Source: CAZYCC01 sp964645985
Lineage (GTDB): Bacteria; Bacillota; Clostridia; Oscillospirales; CAG-272
Reading direction: 5' to 3'
Length of the DNA stretch: 7,331 bases
Assembly (NCBI GenBank): GCA_964645985.1
Contig: CAZYCC010000081.1
Coordinates: 1 to 7,331 of the forward strand
The position numbers and the translations under genes were made by a program. This document shows positions 1 through 3,812 of the stretch, in pieces; position 1 is the first letter of the stretch; each line of letters begins with the position of its first letter. The notes under the pieces are model-generated. The model was not told the DNA's origin, searched no databases, and saw only the letters and a list, made by a program, of their open reading frames with translations.

Positions 1-345
1 CCCGAAAACTAAATTTAGAAACGGAAGTGCAAATTACAATAGGGGTGCTTCGGTTCTCCAAAACTAAATCTAAGAGGTAGCAGTTCAAATTACGACCGGG
101 GCAGTGGGGTTTTCCCGAAAACTAAATTTAGAAACGGCAGTTCGGATTACGATAGGCTCGCTCAGCTTTCCCGAAAACTAACCCTAAGAGGTAGCAGTTG
201 AAATTTCGACAAAGCGGGGGTTCCCACACATCTTCCCCCGAGCGGGGCTCCCCCCGAGCGGGGCAGTTCGCCTCACGACAGAGACGCTCGGTTTCCCCGC
301 AAACAACATGCTCCCCGAGGCGGAACGGCTCGCCGCAATGAGGCG
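1..345. repeat. Tandem array of ~57-bp degenerate repeats
   Basis: This stretch downstream of the SGNH lipoprotein gene is built from a repeated unit of about 57 bp. Positions 1-24 and 114-137 are identical. The related units at about 58-113 and 170-226 share GTAGCAGTT and an AAACTAA core. The CAGTT box recurs at 81, 138 and 195, exactly 57 bp apart, and again at 265. The first four units alternate between two subtypes: one with the palindrome CTAAATTTAG (9-18, 122-131), the other with CTAAATCTAAG or CTAACCCTAAG. A more diverged unit is visible at about 254-297, and a faint one may continue to about 345. The array starts at or before position 1, so its true length is unknown. The period equals 19 codons, and a minus-strand frame (364-128) stays open through part of it, but other units contain stops in that frame, so I treat it as non-coding repeat DNA. 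Confidence 0.8.
236..267. repeat. Twin CCCCGAGCGGGG mini-hairpins
   Basis: CCCCGAGCGGGG occurs at 236-247 and again at 252-263, 16 bp apart. Each copy can form a 4-bp GC stem with a 4-nt loop. They lie at the irregular step of the 57-bp repeat array, where the spacing rises from 57 to 70 bp, and about 100 nt after the stop of the lipoprotein gene. No T-run follows on either strand, so I do not call them a terminator. Confidence 0.45.
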
Positions 346-360
346 GCAAAATGTGGCGTC

Positions 361-1215
361 TCACGCAATGGTGTGCTCCATCAGATACCGTAGGAGCGTG
401 CGGCAGAGCGCCGCGCTCGCGTGCACCCCGTCGGGGCTCATTCCCTCGGGAAGCGCCCCACTCTCATCGCAGACCGCCGCGGCGGCGTTGAGAAGGTGAC
501 AGCGGTTATCGAGGGCGAGCTGCGCGATCGTCTCGTTGAAGACGCGAATGTTCTCGTTCGTCTCAAAAAGGCCCCTTGCCGCTTGCTCCTGCGAGTGCGC
601 GGCGGTGACCGGGTAGATATTGAGCAGATATATAACCGCGTCGGGGTTCAGCTCGCGCAGGAGAGCGATAACCTTCGCGTAGGCGCTCGCAAACTCGCTC
701 TGATAGGGCCAGCCGAGCTCGTTTAGCCCGAAGCAGAGGTAGGCCTTTGCGAACGCCGGGCGCCGCGCGCGCAGATCGTCCGCGATAGTGCGCCCGCCCA
801 CGAGATTTTTCGTGAAAACGCTCGACACGCTGACCGCGACATAAGCGTAGTCGGCGGCGACGGCTATCCCAGTCTCGTCGAGTAGCCCCCGCAGGCGCGA
901 GTCGCCGAGGAAGAGCGCGTCGGCAAAGTAGCTCTCATCGCGCGCGGGGCCGGGCGGAGTTTCGCTTGGGTAGGTGGGCGCGCCGGAGGTCACGGGGCCG
1001 GGCTCGGGCGCGGGAGAAGGATCGGGGGAGGGCTGCGAATCGGGCGAGGGCGCGGGGAGAGGATCGGGCGAGGGTTCGGGCGAGGGCAGAGCGCCCCCCT
1101 CGGAGGGCTGCGCCGGCGCGCCGCCCTCCCCGCCGCAGCCGATCATCGCGGCAGCAAGGCAGAGCGCGCACAAAATCGCGGCAATCCGCCGCCCCCACCG
1201 GAAACGAAACCACAT
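361..1215 (-). CDS. Lipoprotein with SGNH/GDSL hydrolase domain
   Basis: The 284-aa protein is predicted to be exported and lipid-anchored on the outer face of the membrane. Residues 1-26 form a signal peptide: a basic start (RFRWGRR), a hydrophobic stretch, then the lipobox-like MIGC with Cys27 as the likely lipidated residue. Residues 37-90 are a Pro/Ser/Asp-rich linker of PSP and PDP steps, probably a spacer. The SGNH-type domain runs from about 96 to 284. Block I is FLGDS with Ser106 as nucleophile, block III is GLNE with Asn165, and block V is SPDGVHAS with Asp262 and His265. The block II Gly is not obvious; VSVSS occupies the expected area, so the oxyanion hole may differ. The family contains esterases, lipases and carbohydrate O-acetyl-esterases, and the substrate cannot be told from sequence. 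The ATG is preceded only by a weak GGTG-type RBS. The gene is separated from rsmI by a terminator, so it is probably transcribed on its own. The family assignment is firm, the function is not. Confidence 0.9.
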   Translation of the reverse strand: MWFRFRWGRRIAAILCALCLAAAMIGCGGEGGAPAQPSEGGALPSPEPSPDPLPAPSPDSQPSPDPSPAPEPGPVTSGAPTYPSETPPGPARDESYFADALFLGDSRLRGLLDETGIAVAADYAYVAVSVSSVFTKNLVGGRTIADDLRARRPAFAKAYLCFGLNELGWPYQSEFASAYAKVIALLRELNPDAVIYLLNIYPVTAAHSQEQAARGLFETNENIRVFNETIAQLALDNRCHLLNAAAAVCDESGALPEGMSPDGVHASAALCRTLLRYLMEHTIA

Positions 1216-1260
1216 ATCACACCAGAACTTTTATTTTCTACTCACTTCTCCCTACCCGCA

Positions 1261-1295
1261 GATAGTGGTTAGTGATTAGTGGTTAGTGGTTAGAA
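1261..1295. repeat. Heptamer tandem array (RTTAGTG), forward copy
   Basis: The array consists of consecutive 7-bp units GATAGTG, GTTAGTG, ATTAGTG, GTTAGTG and a partial GTTAG, in perfect register from 1261. It lies in the 5' leader region of the lipoprotein gene. The same heptamer family, more degenerate, occurs at 6039-6150, and an inverted copy lies at 1335-1360. Confidence 0.8.
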
Positions 1296-1334
1296 GTACC
1301 TCAACGAAAAGGCACGAGGCAAACCGTGTACCCC

Positions 1335-1360
1335 CCACTATCCACTATCCACTACTCACC
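1335..1360. repeat. Heptamer tandem array, inverted copy
   Basis: CACTATC is repeated at 1336-1342 and 1343-1349 and followed by CACTACT and CACC. Read on the minus strand these are AGTGGAT-type heptamers, in opposite orientation to the array at 1261-1293. CCACTATC at 1335-1342 and 1342-1349 is the exact complement of GATAGTGG at 1261-1268, so the two arrays could fold into an imperfect long hairpin with about 40 nt between the arms. Confidence 0.7.
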
Positions 1361-1480
1361 ACCCGGCGCGGCTGCGCGTTCTTATTTTAGCGATAGAATA
1401 TGTACAAATAGTGAATAAATAATGCCAATTCGACATTTGAGAGAAATATTTTCTGTAACCTTTCGCGGCGGTTTGTTTCC

Positions 1481-1511
1481 CGAAAAAATCCCCCGACGGG
1501 GGATTTTTTCG
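1481..1511 (-). terminator. Intrinsic terminator after rsmI, possibly bidirectional
   Basis: The arms at 1481-1494 and 1498-1511 are perfectly complementary over 14 bp, with a 3-nt loop (GAC). The GC part is CCCCC/GGGGG, flanked by A6 on one side and T6 on the other, so each strand reads a GC stem followed by six U. It lies about 85 nt downstream of the rsmI stop. The convergent direction has no known gene, so the assigned role is termination of rsmI. Confidence 0.9.
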
Positions 1512-1596
1512 CGGGAGCGCGGCGTCGCGCGACCTCTCGGGGGAGAGAAGGTCGCCCTCTCGTTCACCGAAAATTTACTTATACACCGCAAAAAAT

Positions 1597-2916
1597 TTAC
1601 TTTTCCTCCTCCGAAAGCAAGAGCGCGTAGAAGTCGCTCTTGGAGATGCCGCGATCGCGCGCCGCCGCCTTCATCGCGTCCATGCGCGGCAGGCCCTGCC
1701 CGAGATAGACGCGCAGGTGCTCCCTAGGCGAGGCGGGGTAGGCGGGTTTTTCCTCCTCCGGGGCGGCGCCGCCGAGGACGAGGACATATTCCCCGCGCCC
1801 CGCGCGCGCCCCCGGTGAGGCGGGGTCGTGCATTTCGGCGAGAGTCGAGAGCGGCGCGCGCAGAATTTCCTCGTTACGCTTGGTCAGCTCCCGGCAGAGC
1901 GCCGCCGGGCGATCGCCGAGCGCGCCGAGCAGATCGCGCAGATCTCTACCCAACTTATGCGGGGATAAATATAGGATACTTGTGCGCTCCTCGCGGGAAA
2001 GCGCGGCGAGCCGCTCCCGCCGCTCCCGCCCGCCCTCCGGCAGGAACCCCTCGAAGACAAACCGCCTCGTCGGCAGGCCCGACAGTACGAGCGCGTCAAG
2101 GGCGGCGCAGCATCCGGGAACGGCGGTCACCGGAACGCCGCTCTGCGCGCACAGCCGCACGAGATCCTCCCCGGGGTCGCTTATCGCCGGCGTGCCCGCG
2201 TCGCAGACCAGCGCGACCGATCGCCCCTCGCGCAGCTTGCGCAGCAGCGCCTGCCCGGATGAGCGCGCGTTGTGCGCGTGATAGGGCTGCATCGGCCTCC
2301 CGCGAATGCCATAGCGCGCGAGCAGCGCCGCCGCCGTGCGCGTGTCCTCCGCCGCGATAAGGTCGGCGCGCGAGAGCACCTTGCGCGCGCGCGGCGAGAG
2401 GTCTGCGAGGTTGCCGATCGGCGTCGCGACGAGGATCAGCACCCCGCCCCGCACGGTGTTCTTCTCGGGTAGCGCCGGGTCATACGGCTCGGCAAAAAGC
2501 GTATCGAGGTCGGCGAGGTCGTCCGCCCCGCCGGGTTCGACCGAATCGGCGGGTTCGACGGGGTCGTTCGGTTCGGCGAGATCGTCCGATTTGCCGTTGT
2601 CGATGCGGGCAATGGAGCTGCCCCCGTTTATAGGTTCGATAGGTTCGATCGGTTCAAAGAGGTCGGTGGCAGCGGCGGGTTCGACCGGGTCGGCATTGTT
2701 GCCGGGTTCGATGGGTTTAACGGATTCGGCTATGTCGATGTGGTCGACCGGGCGAGCGGGGTCGAATGGGGCGACGGGTTCGGTTGGGCCGGCGCTCTTT
2801 CCGGTCAGGGCGAGTGGCGCTTTCGCGGAAAAGTTCGCGGTGTCCCCCTCCCTCGTCCCGCCCCCGCCGGGCAAACGCGCGCCGGCGCCTTCTTCTTTTC
2901 GATAATCCATACTCAC
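1597..2916 (-). CDS. rsmI: 16S rRNA (cytidine1402-2'-O)-methyltransferase RsmI
   Basis: RsmI methylates the 2'-O of C1402 in the 16S rRNA decoding centre, using S-adenosylmethionine. The catalytic part shows the family signatures: VATPIGNL (163-170), AAEDTR (188-193), VCDAGTPAISDPG (237-249), a VPGCCAALDAL segment (266-276; the family usually has VPGPSA), FEGFLP (288-293) and ELTKRNEE (343-350). The C-terminal stretch 404-434 resembles the small helical domain often found at the end of RsmI. Typical RsmI proteins are about 270-290 aa; this frame gives 439 aa because of about 154 N-terminal residues rich in Glu-Pro steps. The start could be GTG at 2916, ATG at 2910 (AAGGG lies upstream of both), or GTG at 2454, which would give 285 aa with only a weak GAGAAG ahead of it. 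The frame is open and uniformly Glu-Pro-patterned upstream, so I keep the long form with reservations. A strong terminator follows. Confidence 0.93.
   Translation of the reverse strand: MSMDYRKEEGAGARLPGGGGTREGDTANFSAKAPLALTGKSAGPTEPVAPFDPARPVDHIDIAESVKPIEPGNNADPVEPAAATDLFEPIEPIEPINGGSSIARIDNGKSDDLAEPNDPVEPADSVEPGGADDLADLDTLFAEPYDPALPEKNTVRGGVLILVATPIGNLADLSPRARKVLSRADLIAAEDTRTAAALLARYGIRGRPMQPYHAHNARSSGQALLRKLREGRSVALVCDAGTPAISDPGEDLVRLCAQSGVPVTAVPGCCAALDALVLSGLPTRRFVFEGFLPEGGRERRERLAALSREERTSILYLSPHKLGRDLRDLLGALGDRPAALCRELTKRNEEILRAPLSTLAEMHDPASPGARAGRGEYVLVLGGAAPEEEKPAYPASPREHLRVYLGQGLPRMDAMKAAARDRGISKSDFYALLLSEEEK
2455..2916 (-). repeat. Glu-Pro-rich N-terminal extension of RsmI
   Basis: Codons 1-154 of the rsmI frame encode a low-complexity, acidic, probably disordered segment. 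An x-Glu-Pro triplet recurs at residues 45-47, 69-71, 78-80, 87-89, 90-92, 93-95, 114-116, 120-122, 126-128 and 142-144, mixed with DP steps. At DNA level it appears as many degenerate copies of GGTTCGA on the plus strand. No known domain is recognisable. It may be a real tail, or an open low-complexity stretch ahead of a later start at 2454. Confidence 0.6.
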
Positions 2917-3194
2917 CCGTCCCTTCCGCGAGGTTTTCCTCGGTTCTCGCGTGGCTGCTCTCCGCTCGCGCTGCTCGAGATCTGTGAATCATTGCGCGCA
3001 GCGCCGTCCTCGTTGAGCTGAAGAACGACACTTACACTCGCGCGGCGCTCACGCCGAATTTGCGGATAGCGCAGTTTCTCTCGCGCGCTTGTCCTCGCCA
3101 TCGCGCGCGGCAGCGAGCCGCCCTCGTCCTATGTGCGCCGCGACCGCCCCGCGGTTTTTGCGGCGAGGGGGCCTTCTATCTTTTCCCGGGCATA
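2917..3194. other. Intergenic region, ferredoxin terminator to rsmI
   Basis: I find no convincing gene or promoter here. A 62-codon minus-strand frame (3101-2913) ends with a TGA that overlaps the GTG at 2916, but it lacks an RBS and a recognisable domain. A small hairpin CGGCG-CTCA-CGCCG lies at 3043-3056. No sigma-A hexamer pair with normal spacing is evident, so rsmI may depend on read-through past the ferredoxin terminator or on a promoter I cannot recognise. Confidence 0.5.
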
Positions 3195-3226
3195 GCGAAA
3201 ACGGGGCAGGCGAGCGCGCTGCCCCG
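3195..3226 (-). terminator. Intrinsic terminator after ferredoxin gene
   Basis: Perfect 8-bp arms CGGGGCAG (3219-3226 read on the minus strand) and CTGCCCCG (3202-3209) enclose a 9-nt loop, followed by TTTTCGC on the minus strand. It begins about 20 nt after the ferredoxin stop codon. The T-run is short (four), so termination may be partial. Confidence 0.75.
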
Positions 3227-3245
3227 CTTCGGGCTATGGTGCGTC

Positions 3246-3419
3246 TCACGCCTCTTTGGGCGCGCCGACCGGGCAGACACCGGCGCAGCTGCCGCAGCTG
3301 ATGCAGCTGTCCGCGTCGATCTCATATTTGCCGTCCTTCTCGCTAATCGCGCCGATCGGGCACTCGGCGGCACACGCGCCGCACCCAAGACAAGCGTCCT
3401 TGTCGATTTTGTAAGCCAT
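3246..3419 (-). CDS. 2[4Fe-4S] clostridial-type ferredoxin
   Basis: The 57-aa product is a small cytoplasmic electron carrier with two [4Fe-4S] clusters. It has two classic motifs: CLGCGACAAECP with Cys10, 13, 16 and 20, and CISCGSCAGVCP with Cys39, 42, 45 and 49. Both match CxxCxxCxxxCP, and in this fold the fourth Cys of each motif serves the other cluster. Length and symmetry fit the family (about 55-60 aa). The ATG at 3419 is well supported by AAGGAGGTG just upstream. Such ferredoxins take electrons from enzymes such as pyruvate:ferredoxin oxidoreductase or hydrogenase in anaerobes; the partner here is unknown. The gene sits between ricT and rsmI, where B. subtilis has yabA, yabB and yazA. 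Terminators on both sides and a promoter-like region upstream suggest a monocistronic unit, so its place next to the Fe-S protein RicT need not mean a shared function. Confidence 0.96.
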   Translation of the reverse strand: MAYKIDKDACLGCGACAAECPIGAISEKDGKYEIDADSCISCGSCAGVCPVGAPKEA

Positions 3420-3423
3420 GAGG

Positions 3424-3432
3424 CACCTCCTT
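3424..3432 (-). promoter_or_regulatory. Strong Shine-Dalgarno of ferredoxin gene
   Basis: On the minus strand AAGGAGGTG lies with the AGGAGG core six nucleotides from the ATG at 3419. It is a full match to the anti-SD of 16S rRNA, the strongest RBS in the window, and fixes the ferredoxin start. Confidence 0.92.
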
Positions 3433-3460
3433 CCCCGTCGTGTTGTGGGCTATCTCGCCC

Positions 3461-3498
3461 GTAGAGTATAGTCTACCACACCCCGCGAGAAAATGCAA
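3461..3498 (-). promoter_or_regulatory. Putative ferredoxin promoter with overlapping dyad
   Basis: Two overlapping sigma-A-like readings exist on the minus strand: TTTTCT (3488-3493) with 17 bp to TATACT (3465-3470), or TTGCAT (3493-3498) with 17 bp to TAGACT (3470-3475). The -10 region is the better part; both -35 boxes are weak. The -10 sits within a 16-bp dyad, GTAGAGTATAGTCTAC at 3461-3476, palindromic except for one pair, which could be an operator. Confidence 0.5.
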
Positions 3499-3722
3499 GA
3501 GGGAGAACGGCCAAATGTCGCTCGCCCGCCGCGCGGAGGCGTTTTCTCTCGCCCCGCGCGGGGCGAGGTCAAGCCCCGAATGCTTACATTTTCGATTTTC
3601 CAAAGAAATTTTCTCCGAAGGGGAGCAGAGTAGGGCTTTTTTTGCGGCGCGCGGTTTTGCTATCGGCTCGTGTCTTTTCGCTTTCGCTCTCTCGCTCCTG
3701 CTTCAACCGTTCGATTTTACCG
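3499..3722. other. Intergenic region, ricT terminator to ferredoxin promoter
   Basis: This is part of the roughly 390-bp gap between ricT and the ferredoxin gene. I see no gene. It holds the 20-bp perfect palindrome at 3548-3567, a plus-strand T7 run near 3637-3643, and an AT-richer stretch (3580-3620) containing TCGATTTT, which recurs near 3710. The rest of the gap is covered by the ferredoxin promoter and RBS on one side and the ricT terminator on the other. Confidence 0.6.
3548..3567. repeat. Perfect 20-bp GC palindrome
   Basis: The left half CTCGCCCCGC is the exact reverse complement of the right half GCGGGGCGAG, with no spacer. It lies about 50 bp upstream of the putative ferredoxin -35. 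No T-run follows on either strand, so it is not a standard terminator. It could be a protein-binding dyad or simply a product of high GC. Confidence 0.5.
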
Positions 3723-3752
3723 AAAAAATCCCCCGCCCTTTCGGGTGGGGGA
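3723..3752 (-). terminator. Intrinsic terminator after ricT
   Basis: On the minus strand the arms at 3743-3752 and 3729-3738 pair over 10 bp (one G-U) around a 4-nt loop and are followed by T6 (3728-3723). It lies about 60 nt after the ricT stop. Its T-run side shares a 16-bp sequence (3720-3735) with the rsmI terminator (1480-1495). Confidence 0.9.
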
Positions 3753-3812
3753 CTATTGCGCGCTTGTGCGATTTCGGTGTTCATACCGGGGGCGCGCTCG
3801 CGCCCGCCCCTC

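Larger units (their letters stand above)
1216..1596. other. Intergenic region, rsmI to lipoprotein gene
   Basis: This 381-bp stretch has no gene I can support. Reading in the direction of transcription, it holds a direct repeat AAAATTTACTT (1592-1602, overlapping the rsmI stop, and 1570-1580), a GC-rich hairpin at about 1529-1555 with a GGGG loop and one bulge, the strong terminator at 1481-1511, an AT-rich block (about 1380-1470), and the inverted heptamer arrays at 1335-1360 and 1261-1293. The AT-rich block contains TTGGCA, TATTCT and TAAAAT, but no pair has a 16-18-bp spacer, so I name no promoter for the lipoprotein gene. Confidence 0.7.

Noticed and set aside
1..300. A CRISPR-like array at the left edge.
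   Set aside because: The similarity extends across nearly the whole 57-bp unit, the supposed spacers are related to each other, and no cas gene is present.
128..364. A 78-codon minus-strand frame whose GTG overlaps the lipoprotein stop (GTGA) and encodes Cys-containing repeats.
   Set aside because: It runs through the 57-bp repeat array, stops inside it, lacks an RBS and matches no domain I know. It is better explained as repeat DNA, with a decayed gene as a minor possibility.
1380..1470. A promoter for the lipoprotein gene in the AT-rich block (TTGGCA, TATTCT, TAAAAT).
   Set aside because: No pair has a 16-18-bp spacer on the minus strand, so the call would rest on AT content alone.
2913..3101. 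A 62-codon minus-strand frame just ahead of rsmI, with stop and start overlapping as GTGA.
   Set aside because: No Shine-Dalgarno precedes its ATG, the composition is Arg/Ser-rich as expected from GC-rich shadow frames, and no YazA (GIY-YIG) or other family feature is visible.
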